A DNA stretch of 64,000 nucleotides, taken from NCBI GenBank assembly GCA_943371025.1, contig CALRTC020000007.1, forward strand, positions 1 through 64,000, in the 5' to 3' direction. Numbering within the stretch: the first letter of the stretch is position 1; each line of letters opens with the position of its first letter. Shown here piece by piece: positions 6,716 to 14,136 of this stretch. Under the pieces are notes generated by a model, which searched no databases, was not told where the DNA came from, and saw only the letters and a list, made by a program, of their open reading frames with translations. The stretch comes from Niveispirillum sp943371025 (GTDB lineage: Bacteria; Pseudomonadota; Alphaproteobacteria; Azospirillales; Azospirillaceae). Position numbers and translations under genes: made by a program.

Positions 6716-8524
6716 ATGAAGAAATCTGCCCAGAAAGTCTCATCTTCTCAGCAGGTTGCCAGGGCCGATGTCGTCGTTGACGCTGGCCGGAAGCGCAAAG
6801 CACATGTGGAAATCATAAAGTCCGAAGAAGCCCCGATCGGTCGCTTTGCGGCGCTGGACCCCGAAAAGCTCCGCGGTGGATACTACACGCCGGCTCCTGT
6901 TGCAGCATGGCTGGCAAAGTGGGCGCTGAGGCATCCTTCAGAAACATTTCTTGAGCCTTCATGCGGTGATGGCTCGATCCTTGGCGCGGGGGCGCAGCGC
7001 CTCCTTGCGCTCGGAGCTTCACCTGAGTTGGTCGCCGGTGCTGTGCGCGCCGTTGAACTGACCCCAGGGGAAGCGGATGCCGCCAGGCGAAGGATCACAG
7101 ATATCGGCATCCCTGGCGCTGCCAGGATCGTCGACACGGACGATTTCTTCTCGTGGTTTCGCGAATATCCAAACCGCAAATTCGACGCGGTCATCGGAAA
7201 TCCGCCATTCATCCGCTATCAGAGCTTTCCGGAGCCGGCGCGAAGCCGCGCCATGGCCCTGATGGAAAACTCAGGGCTGCATCCGAACAAGCTGACCAAC
7301 ATGTGGGTGCCGTTTGTGGTCGCGGCGACGGAGGCTCTGCGTCCTGGCGGGCGCATGGCCCTGGTCATTCCCGCCGAGATCATGCAGGTAAGCTACGCTG
7401 CGCAGCTCCGCGCTTTCCTAACAGAGCGCTTCGAGCACGTCGGCATAGTGACTTGCAATCAGCTGTTCTTCGACGGCGCAGAACAGGAAGTCGTTTTGCT
7501 CCTGGCCGAAGGAGCAATTGCGTCCGGATCCCCTGATAACAGGTGCCGGATCGCAATGCTGGAGTCCGCCACTGTCCGTGAACTTCTCGCGTGCGACCCT
7601 GCCGCACTGCTTGCTGCATCGGAAGAGAAGGATATCCGCGGTGGGGACGGTGAGAAATGGCTGAAGCTGTTTCTCAGCGCCGCTGACATTGAGTTCATGC
7701 GTGAAATCCGCAAGAACCAGATGGTTTCTGAGCTTTCGCGTTTTGCCAGGGTCGACGTTGGCCTTGTGACGGGCAACAACGGCTGGTTCGTCCTGCGCGG
7801 CCTGGAGGTGAAATCACTCGGGCTTACCGGCATGACGGAAAAGCTGGTTTGCCGGTCAGCCCACCTTCGCGGAGCGATGCTCAGCGAAAGTGATTGGAAG
7901 GCCCTGAGCGAGGCGAATGAACGGGTGCATCTGCTGAATATCCGCCAGCAACCGGGCGAGACGTTGCACCCTGCGGCGGCGGCTTACATCAAGGAAGGCG
8001 AGCGAGAAAAAGTCCACCTTGGGTACAAGTGCAGCATCAGGAAGCCGTGGTTCCACGTTCCGTCGCTGTGGAACCCTGACGCATTCCTGTTCCGTCAGAT
8101 CCACGACTTCCCGCGCTTCGTGAAGAATGACGGCGGCGCCACAGCCACCGACACTCTTCACCGCGTGACTACCCACGGCTGCGACCCGAAGGATCTCATC
8201 GCCAGCACCTACACGCACCTTGCTGCGGCTTCCGCCGAACTCGTCGGACGCTCATATGGGGGTGGGGTTCTGGAACTGGAGCCGACGGAAGCTGAGAAGC
8301 TTTTGATGCCGGGTGTCCTTGGCTCGGCCCTGCCGCTTGAGGAAGCGGACAAGCTCATCAGGGCAGGACGTCTGGCGGACGTGCTTGTGGAAAACGATAA
8401 GCGCGTCCTGCAAGGCGCCCTTGGTTTCTCGGCGGCGGATTGCGACCGGCTGCGGGCCATCTGGGATCAAATGCGGAACCGCCGGACAGCTCGCAACCGG
8501 CATCGTCGCAAGAAGGACGATTAA
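6716..8524 (+). CDS. N6-adenine DNA methyltransferase of a restriction-modification pair
   Basis: 602 residues. GGYYTPAPVA (54-63) is motif X, FLEPSCGDGS (78-87) is SAM-binding motif I, and NPPF (162-165) is catalytic motif IV of N6-adenine methyltransferases. The order X-I-IV with a long C-terminal target-recognition region is the gamma-class layout used by many Type II enzymes. The gene converges on the next one with a 4-bp overlap of the 3' ends. It would methylate adenine in the site cut by its partner; the site itself cannot be read from sequence. Confidence 0.9.
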   Translation: MKKSAQKVSSSQQVARADVVVDAGRKRKAHVEIIKSEEAPIGRFAALDPEKLRGGYYTPAPVAAWLAKWALRHPSETFLEPSCGDGSILGAGAQRLLALGASPELVAGAVRAVELTPGEADAARRRITDIGIPGAARIVDTDDFFSWFREYPNRKFDAVIGNPPFIRYQSFPEPARSRAMALMENSGLHPNKLTNMWVPFVVAATEALRPGGRMALVIPAEIMQVSYAAQLRAFLTERFEHVGIVTCNQLFFDGAEQEVVLLLAEGAIASGSPDNRCRIAMLESATVRELLACDPAALLAASEEKDIRGGDGEKWLKLFLSAADIEFMREIRKNQMVSELSRFARVDVGLVTGNNGWFVLRGLEVKSLGLTGMTEKLVCRSAHLRGAMLSESDWKALSEANERVHLLNIRQQPGETLHPAAAAYIKEGEREKVHLGYKCSIRKPWFHVPSLWNPDAFLFRQIHDFPRFVKNDGGATATDTLHRVTTHGCDPKDLIASTYTHLAAASAELVGRSYGGGVLELEPTEAEKLLMPGVLGSALPLEEADKLIRAGRLADVLVENDKRVLQGALGFSAADCDRLRAIWDQMRNRRTARNRHRRKKDD

Positions 8525-9423
8525 GCAGGCCTTTCTCCTACCTCTTCGTCACCACCGGCTTCAGGCGGCTCATCTACGTCTGATTCCTGATGTGGCGGCA
8601 GGTTCTTATAGCGGTCCATATATGCATCCTGGATTCGGGTGTGCAGCTTCTCTATTCGTAACGGCGAATTCTGTGGCGGCACCGTCTGGTCGATGGTGCC
8701 TGTCGCAGGATCCCACACTACGAACGCAACGGATTCGGCCAGATTGTGCTGATCGAGTTCATCGTCACGTGACCCAAGTCTTTCCAGTGTGCGGATTATG
8801 TCCCGCTCTTGAGATGGTTCAAGCGATGGTTTCGGCACCACGACAATGAATACAACGATGCACATCGGAAAGCGTATGTGGACCGTAGATGCCTCGGCAG
8901 TGAGGTCGTTGACCATGTTCTGCCAGTTTTTCCTTATGCTTTCTCGGTCGTTGAGCGTTTTCCCATCGTATACGATGCGCGGTCCGTCTGGCCTGTAGGC
9001 AGCGTCATAGTTCTGTGGACGGATGGCGCCGACTATTCGAGTTGGGCCGACCTCGACACAATCTGGCTGAGCTGGCACCAGTAGCATATCTTTTCTTGTT
9101 GGAGGCCTGACGACAGGTATGTCTCCAAGCATTGATGCTAGTGATTTGCCAAATGCGGTGTCGAAAATTACGCCAAAATCCATGGATTGCTTTTTATCGA
9201 AGCATTGTGGCTTCTTTGTTTTTATTTCGGCAGGTTCTTGTGGCGGTATTTCGACTGCAACTTCCTCTTTATCTGCGTCTTTGTTCTTTGATTTGGCTTT
9301 CTTTGGCCTTTTTGGCGCTTTCGGTTTTGGCTGCGTCGCTACTGTGCCAAGCCATACTTCGCCCCACTTCTTGAGGCTTTCTGCATCGACGGTGACTTCG
9401 GGCATCGGTTTGAGCGCAGCCAT
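8521..9423 (-). CDS. Probable restriction endonuclease, PD-(D/E)XK fold
   Basis: 300 residues. P145-D146, six residues, then D153-G-K155 is an exact PD-X6-DXK active-site pattern, inside YRPDGPRIVYDGK. The N-terminal third has a lysine-rich stretch (about 32-55). No specific endonuclease family is recognised, so the call rests on this motif plus its convergent, overlapping position with a Type II-like adenine methyltransferase. Base composition is less GC-rich than neighbouring phage genes, which fits separate acquisition. A TATAAAT lies right before the ATG and no clear Shine-Dalgarno is seen. Confidence 0.65.
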   Translation of the reverse strand: MAALKPMPEVTVDAESLKKWGEVWLGTVATQPKPKAPKRPKKAKSKNKDADKEEVAVEIPPQEPAEIKTKKPQCFDKKQSMDFGVIFDTAFGKSLASMLGDIPVVRPPTRKDMLLVPAQPDCVEVGPTRIVGAIRPQNYDAAYRPDGPRIVYDGKTLNDRESIRKNWQNMVNDLTAEASTVHIRFPMCIVVFIVVVPKPSLEPSQERDIIRTLERLGSRDDELDQHNLAESVAFVVWDPATGTIDQTVPPQNSPLRIEKLHTRIQDAYMDRYKNLPPHQESDVDEPPEAGGDEEVGERPA

Positions 9424-9521
9424 ATTTATACTCTATAAAATTGTGCAACCACCTCCATAATGATGAGAACTTAGGCGTTCGGAAATAGGATTCTTACCTG
9501 AACTTCATATTGCCAATCATC

Positions 9522-9902
9522 TCACCGCGGCGGCCGGTCATCCTCCAGCCGCCCTCTATCCATCGCGTCGAGCAAAATTCCCAACCCCGCCCGCGCATGC
9601 GCAAGATGCGACCGCCCGCTCTCCGCATCGACATCCTCGCCATCGTACCATGCCATCACATGCCGCAGCACGGCCTCATAATAAACGCTCGCCTTTGGCC
9701 GCCGCCCGTCCAGCCGCCAGTTGAAAGCCCCGTATTTCCTGGCGCCCAGTTCAAAAGCCCAGGCTTCCTCCCGCATTGCCGCCGGCGGGATCAGCCGCAA
9801 CGGCGTTTTCTTCGAGCCGGCATCGGCCTTCGGGTCCCACCCGCCGAGGCCGGCCCCACCATCCCCGCCGCCCGCAGCCGGGCCCTGGTCACTCGTAGTC
9901 AC
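9522..9902 (-). CDS. dATP/dGTP diphosphohydrolase-like (MazG-type) protein
   Basis: 126 residues, GTG start. The block KYGAFNWR ... YYEAVLRHVMAWYDGEDVDAESG ... HLAHARAGLGILLDA is the signature of the phage dATP/dGTP diphosphohydrolase N-terminal family, all-alpha enzymes whose Glu/Asp residues bind Mg2+ and cleave dNTPs to dNMP and PPi. Its start overlaps the stop of a 37-codon gene. It could adjust nucleotide pools during replication. No PurZ or DatZ gene is present, so a 2-aminoadenine genome is not suggested. Confidence 0.75.
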   Translation of the reverse strand: MTTSDQGPAAGGGDGGAGLGGWDPKADAGSKKTPLRLIPPAAMREEAWAFELGARKYGAFNWRLDGRRPKASVYYEAVLRHVMAWYDGEDVDAESGRSHLAHARAGLGILLDAMDRGRLEDDRPPR

Positions 9903-10002
9903 GGCGCGGCTCCTTGGGCGTGGTGAAGATGGCCGCCACCTCCTGGATCCAGGAGGTGGCGATCTGGAGGAAGATGAGCGGCAGCATGGCGGCCGGGAGC
10001 AT
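9889..10002 (-). CDS. Short hydrophobic protein linking two coupled genes
   Basis: A 37-codon frame starting MLPAAMLPLIFLQI. Its ATG overlaps the stop of the metallophosphoesterase gene (ATGA), and its TGA lies inside the start of the dNTPase-like gene. Overlaps on both sides and a continuous frame strongly suggest it is translated. Residues 1-20 are hydrophobic and could insert in the membrane; the tail is charged (PKEPRRDYE). It is too short for confident function; a holin or antiholin role is possible but unproven. Confidence 0.5.
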   Translation of the reverse strand: MLPAAMLPLIFLQIATSWIQEVAAIFTTPKEPRRDYE

Positions 10003-11477
10003 CACACGTCTCCGCTGGAGAGCCACTTGGGACCACGGCGGCCGGCATGAGCAACGCCGGGCGGCGCGTCATCCACGAAGATAGAAACTTGGGTCGTGGT
10101 GCCGCGGATCGGGTGGTCAAAGTGCAGGCTCTGGCTCGGCGGATGGGGTTCAAACCGCATCGAGCGGGCCCATTCGTCATATCCTTTCAAACAATCGTTG
10201 ACAGTAATTCCGGGCAGAGTCATGTAATTGTGGAAATGACCCATCAATACATGGTCGATGTGGCAGCCGGAAGCAGAGTACGCAGCCTTGAGCTTCTTGG
10301 TTCCGCGAATAATTGGCCCGGCAGCGCCAATTATGCCGTCACCGCCCTTAACGCCCAAGCTGTCGCCGTGGGTCAACAGGTATCGCTTCCCGAAAACGTC
10401 GAAGACGGCATCGTTTGAGTCGGCGATCTGCCACGTAATGCCGGGAATGTGAGCAGTTTCGCGGCTTGCAAAGCCATAGGACAGCCAGTCAGCGTTGGTC
10501 GCGTTGCGGCCCTTGGCGACCGGCTTGTGTGTTGTGCGGCCATGATTTCCGGTCACGCAGACCACATGGACCTGCTCGAATGCACGGTGAATTTCTTTCA
10601 GCGCTGTGGAAATATTGGCCGAAAGATCGAGAACACTTTCCATCAGCGTCTGGGCATTGGATTTGGCCAGTTCCTCGTGAATGTCGCCGGAGACCATGTC
10701 GCCGCCCAGGCAGATGACGATGCCGGGATAGGTCGGGTTGGTTATGTGTCGGTAGCAGTAGTCGATCGTGCTTTCCACCAGCGTTTTCAGCCGCTTGGTG
10801 GCAATCCTTGGATTGTATTCGTTTTGGCCGTCCATCTGGTCGATGTCGACGACCTCACCCCAGTGCCAGTCGCTCCACATACCAATCGGGATCCCCGGGG
10901 CGCCTGGCGCAGTCTTCCGATCCCGTTGCTTCAGCCAGTCCGCCGGCGGCAGGCGACGCTGCGAAGCGGCGCCGATGATGTCCAGGATCCGCTCGTCGCT
11001 TGCCTCTGCCCGATGCGCCCGGCGCAGTTCAGCCTTCAGCCGGGCGACTTCATCCTCCAGCCCCACGATCCGGCGCGAGGCCGGGCTGCCGTCGATGCGG
11101 TACCGCTCCGGCTTCGAGGCGACCTCTTCGGCCACGGCCTCGTCGGCATCCGCCGCCATATCTTTCATGTACAGCCCCTGGCCGGCGGCCGGCTCATCAT
11201 CCACCGCCTTCGGTGCCGGCCCGGCCTTCCCGCCACCGCCGCCAAAGCCGCCCATCAGTTCCGCGAAATCCACGGCCCGGCCCTCCTCTTCCATGGCGGC
11301 CATGGTCGGCCTTACCGTCGCCGGCGAAGCGATGCGCAGCTTTGCGCAGCGGCGGTGGAGGCTGGACAGGGCCCAGCCGTGATGGATGGCGGTCGCTCGC
11401 AGGGAGCCGTGGGTGGCCAGCAGGGCCTGCAGCGCGTCAGCGGATATGTCGGATGGAATGGGGGTGCTGGTAGCCAT
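10002..11477 (-). CDS. Calcineurin-like metallophosphoesterase of the phage
   Basis: 491 residues. The five metal-ligand motifs are in order: SDWHWGE (about 202-208), GGDMVSGD, GNHGR, THGDSLG and GHFHNY. The first ~190 residues hold a small helical unit (SLRATAIHHGWALSSLHRRC) that may be a DNA-binding helix-turn-helix, a Gly/acidic linker and a coiled coil. Substrate is unknown; phage enzymes of this family act on nucleic acid or nucleotides. It is followed by two genes with overlapping starts, ending in the dNTPase-like protein, so a nucleotide-metabolism unit is likely. Confidence 0.85.
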   Translation of the reverse strand: MATSTPIPSDISADALQALLATHGSLRATAIHHGWALSSLHRRCAKLRIASPATVRPTMAAMEEEGRAVDFAELMGGFGGGGGKAGPAPKAVDDEPAAGQGLYMKDMAADADEAVAEEVASKPERYRIDGSPASRRIVGLEDEVARLKAELRRAHRAEASDERILDIIGAASQRRLPPADWLKQRDRKTAPGAPGIPIGMWSDWHWGEVVDIDQMDGQNEYNPRIATKRLKTLVESTIDYCYRHITNPTYPGIVICLGGDMVSGDIHEELAKSNAQTLMESVLDLSANISTALKEIHRAFEQVHVVCVTGNHGRTTHKPVAKGRNATNADWLSYGFASRETAHIPGITWQIADSNDAVFDVFGKRYLLTHGDSLGVKGGDGIIGAAGPIIRGTKKLKAAYSASGCHIDHVLMGHFHNYMTLPGITVNDCLKGYDEWARSMRFEPHPPSQSLHFDHPIRGTTTQVSIFVDDAPPGVAHAGRRGPKWLSSGDV

Positions 11478-11551
11478 CGGGCGTCTCCTCAGCTTACCTG
11501 TTTTGTGGATGCGGGTGGCAGGAAAACAAAGGAAAACAATGGGTTGTTGGG

Positions 11552-11899
11552 TTATGCAGCGGCGGCGATGGAGAGATTGCCGATGTCAATGCTGTGCCCG
11601 CCGCGGAAGAAGATAATGTCGCCGCGCTCCGGGGCCACGCCGTCGATAGCAGCGGCGGCCGCATCGAAGGACCATTCGCCGCCGCGGCGGCAGATAGTGA
11701 CATCCATCTTTTCGCCGCCGGCGGCGGTGAGCGTCACAGTCGTCTCAGCCCCCTCGGCCATCCGGGCCGAAATCCCAGCGGCAGCCAGGGCAGAGTCAGC
11801 AGCGGCGGCGACGTGAGCCAGGATCGGATCAGCCGCGGTAAGCTCAGCGCCGCGGACCATAGCCTCAAAAGCAGAGATCGAAATCTTGGACGTAGACAT
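11552..11899 (-). CDS. Small phage protein paralogous to the C-terminal half of the 954-1589 product
   Basis: 115 residues, ATG with AAGGAGAA 8 bp upstream. It shares FEAMVRGAELTAADPIL, DSALAAAGI, AEGAE and GDIIFFRGG with the protein at 954-1589 (EEAIRGATAVATDPIL, DAALAAAGI, AEGA, GDTIFLAA). No known domain. It lies between the tail tip gene and the metallophosphoesterase gene. Copies at both ends of the late region point to an internal duplication or to a small family picked up twice. Confidence 0.7.
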   Translation of the reverse strand: MSTSKISISAFEAMVRGAELTAADPILAHVAAAADSALAAAGISARMAEGAETTVTLTAAGGEKMDVTICRRGGEWSFDAAAAAIDGVAPERGDIIFFRGGHSIDIGNLSIAAAA

Positions 11900-11912
11900 G
11901 GCTCTTCTCCTT

Positions 11913-11935
11913 GCGGGCAGACGATCTCTGCCCGC
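11913..11935. promoter_or_regulatory. Leader hairpin before the 11.9 kb gene
   Basis: GCGGGCAGA (11913-11921) pairs with TCTGCCCGC (11927-11935) around a 5-base loop. It sits just upstream of the Shine-Dalgarno of the - strand gene starting at 11899. No T-run follows in that direction, so it is more likely an RNA-stability or leader structure than a terminator. Confidence 0.5.
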
Positions 11936-12093
11936 CATTTTGCGGTTATTTGTGAGATGCGGCACTATATGTAGTGTGCGTCGCAATGTGTGGGCAGATC
12001 ATGAATCCAACTGCCGAAGTTGGCAAGCAAAAAAAGTCAAGCTTTTCAGTCGTTTCATCGTCGATTACTTGAAGACGACTGAGATGTATTTCC

Positions 12094-12183
12094 AATATTC
12101 GATGATGAATATTGACCCATCGAACATTTGAAAGTCTTCCGGAAGCGATCAGACTTCCAAATGTTTGACGATGACGATGGGTC
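12094..12183. other. Two stacked hairpins in the gap after the tail tip gene
   Basis: The ~330-bp gap 11900-12225 contains no gene. AATATTC/GAATATT (12094-12113) forms a small stem. Next to it lies a longer imperfect stem from GACCCATCG (12114) to CGATGGGTC (12183), with AACATTTG and AGTCT pairing inside. The gap is AT-rich compared with its neighbours. It may terminate the tail operon or slow decay of its mRNA. Confidence 0.55.
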
Positions 12184-12225
12184 GAAAAAATGTGATGCAA
12201 ATCCGTCACACAGGGAGTGGATTGA

Positions 12226-13542
12226 TCAGCCGACGCCGAAATAGGCGGATTGGCTGGGGGTGCTGCCGCCCATCGTGCCCAGGAGGTGGAGGCGGCCGTC
12301 GAGGCTAAAGGTGCCGCGAAGCTGCGAGCCGGCGGCATGAAAGATGGCGATGACGATCGTGGAATCGCCCGATGGGTCGAGGTAAAAGCCGGTCCCCTGC
12401 GGAGACAAGCTGGCCCCAGCGTACTCGCCCGCCGCGGCGAGAATGGTATATGTCGACCCATCGGTCGACACAGCGAGCTGGACCGCCTGCGCCGGCGACG
12501 GCGGGAGGACTGTCGATGCGTCCGTCGTCCTGTAGACGATATAGTAGGTGCGCCCGGCATCCAGCGGATCCGCGACGGGGCCGTAGACCGCGTGGACGCG
12601 ACTGTTGAGCCGCGCATTGGTTGGTCCGTCGCTCGAAAAATTGCCGGTCAGGCCGGCGGCCGCCGGGCGGTAAGCTGGCCACGCATCAACAGCGCCGCCG
12701 ACCGTGCCATAGTCCGTCACGCGGACATACCCCAGGGCTCCAGACGGCCCGATCGCCCAGTACCGCATACGGCCGGACCCGGCGTAGGTGTCGTCAAACA
12801 GCGCGGTGCAGCGCATAGATACAATCCCGCCGCTGCCGCCGGTATCCAGCGAGATCACTGGCATGGTGTACGGGCCGCCAAAATCTCCAGCAACGCCGGT
12901 CGATCGGAACTGCAAATATGGACGGGACACTCCACCGACACCGGTGTAATTGCCGGTCGCGGTTACAGTCGACCCAGAATATGTGATCCTGCCTACGAGC
13001 ACTCCGTCGTGCTGACTCCAGCCCTGCCAATACTGTGGGTTAACCGTCTCGGTGAAGCCGATCGCCGGGAATTTGTCCGCGCTGAGCGGCCATGCAAGAC
13101 GCGAGATGTCAGGAAAAGCACCTGGGTCCGGGACGGTAACGGCCGACACGCGATCGTATCTGGTTGGCGTGGTCGGATCTTGCCAGTACAGCGCCACCGA
13201 TTTCGTTGTGGGCCCGCCATATGCAATCAGAAGCTGGCGGCCCAGGGCCGTGGCCCCACCGAAGGCATACTCGACGTCCGAGATCACCGATCCGCCTGCC
13301 GTCCGAAACTCAAGGCCGGCCAGGGAAACTGGCACAGCGGTGAGCGTCCGCGCCGGGTCTGTGGTCGGCACTGCCGGCGCCGTGGCGGCATGGTCGAACG
13401 CAAGGCGCCCGGACTGGCTCGCCTGCGCGAAGCTGTGGCTCCACGGCCAGGCGGTGCCGACAGCATTATATATGTGCCACCACCATGGGCGGCCAGCTTG
13501 CGACCAGCCCGGCCTCGCGCCCCGCATCCTCGTTCCGAGCAT
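12226..13542 (-). CDS. Phage tail tip / host-contact protein, beta-rich
   Basis: 438 residues, rich in Gly, Thr, Tyr and Trp. It has several evenly spaced YW, YxG and SxDGS motifs (STDGSTYTILAAAG, FSLDGRLHLLG) typical of beta-propeller or lectin-like adsorption proteins. No exact family is recognised. It is the last structural gene of the - strand tail block, where receptor-binding proteins usually sit. It follows the upstream gene by 3 bp. Confidence 0.6.
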   Translation of the reverse strand: MLGTRMRGARPGWSQAGRPWWWHIYNAVGTAWPWSHSFAQASQSGRLAFDHAATAPAVPTTDPARTLTAVPVSLAGLEFRTAGGSVISDVEYAFGGATALGRQLLIAYGGPTTKSVALYWQDPTTPTRYDRVSAVTVPDPGAFPDISRLAWPLSADKFPAIGFTETVNPQYWQGWSQHDGVLVGRITYSGSTVTATGNYTGVGGVSRPYLQFRSTGVAGDFGGPYTMPVISLDTGGSGGIVSMRCTALFDDTYAGSGRMRYWAIGPSGALGYVRVTDYGTVGGAVDAWPAYRPAAAGLTGNFSSDGPTNARLNSRVHAVYGPVADPLDAGRTYYIVYRTTDASTVLPPSPAQAVQLAVSTDGSTYTILAAAGEYAGASLSPQGTGFYLDPSGDSTIVIAIFHAAGSQLRGTFSLDGRLHLLGTMGGSTPSQSAYFGVG

Positions 13543-13545
13543 TTT

Positions 13546-14124
13546 TCAGTACCCCAGGCCGCATACGGACGTAAACCAGCGGTCCAAGCCCTCAACGTAA
13601 GTGCTTGTAACGACGTCGATTTTTCCGACATCGGCAGAAAATTGGATCTGCTCGGCTTCGGGCGGCACGGCGCCCAAGCCGCCCGGAAAGCTCAGCGTCT
13701 TAGCGCCGGACGCGCCGTGGACGACGTAAATCGTCAGGCCCCATGCCCTGCGGCGAGCGGTGAGCCCGGCGGGGACTTGGGCCGCTGGAACAGCAGGACG
13801 ATCGGCGACGGTAAGGCTGCCGGTGGTGCCGGGCAGATACCACACGACAACAGACCCGCGGGCCGGATCTGCAATGACGTCGGTGCCCTCCAGCTCCTGC
13901 ACAACCTCGCCGTAATCCAGTATGTCCACCTTGCCCAGGATCGTCAGGTCGCGGATGTCGTGCAGCGGATCAGCCCTCCGCGCGCGGCCAGGCTCAGTCG
14001 GCCCAACACCAGCAACAGCGGGCTGGCCACCACCTGCCGGGGCCGCAGGCACAGGCCGGCGACCAGCGGTGTCGGCCGGGCGCCTGGCGGTCGCGGCGAT
14101 CAGCGAAGCGAGATTGTCCGGCAT
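13546..14124 (-). CDS. Phage structural protein of unknown function
   Basis: 192 residues. The first ~50 residues are Pro/Ala-rich and probably extended; the rest is a compact beta-rich domain ending GLDRWFTSVCGLGY. It sits between the large tip protein and the host-contact protein with 3-12 bp gaps. No family is recognised. Confidence 0.55.
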   Translation of the reverse strand: MPDNLASLIAATARRPADTAGRRPVPAAPAGGGQPAVAGVGPTEPGRARRADPLHDIRDLTILGKVDILDYGEVVQELEGTDVIADPARGSVVVWYLPGTTGSLTVADRPAVPAAQVPAGLTARRRAWGLTIYVVHGASGAKTLSFPGGLGAVPPEAEQIQFSADVGKIDVVTSTYVEGLDRWFTSVCGLGY

Positions 14125-14136
14125 TACATGTACTCC

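Noticed and set aside
9522..9902. 2-aminoadenine (Z) genome suggested by the dNTPase-like protein
   Set aside because: No PurZ, DatZ or special polymerase gene is seen in the prophage.
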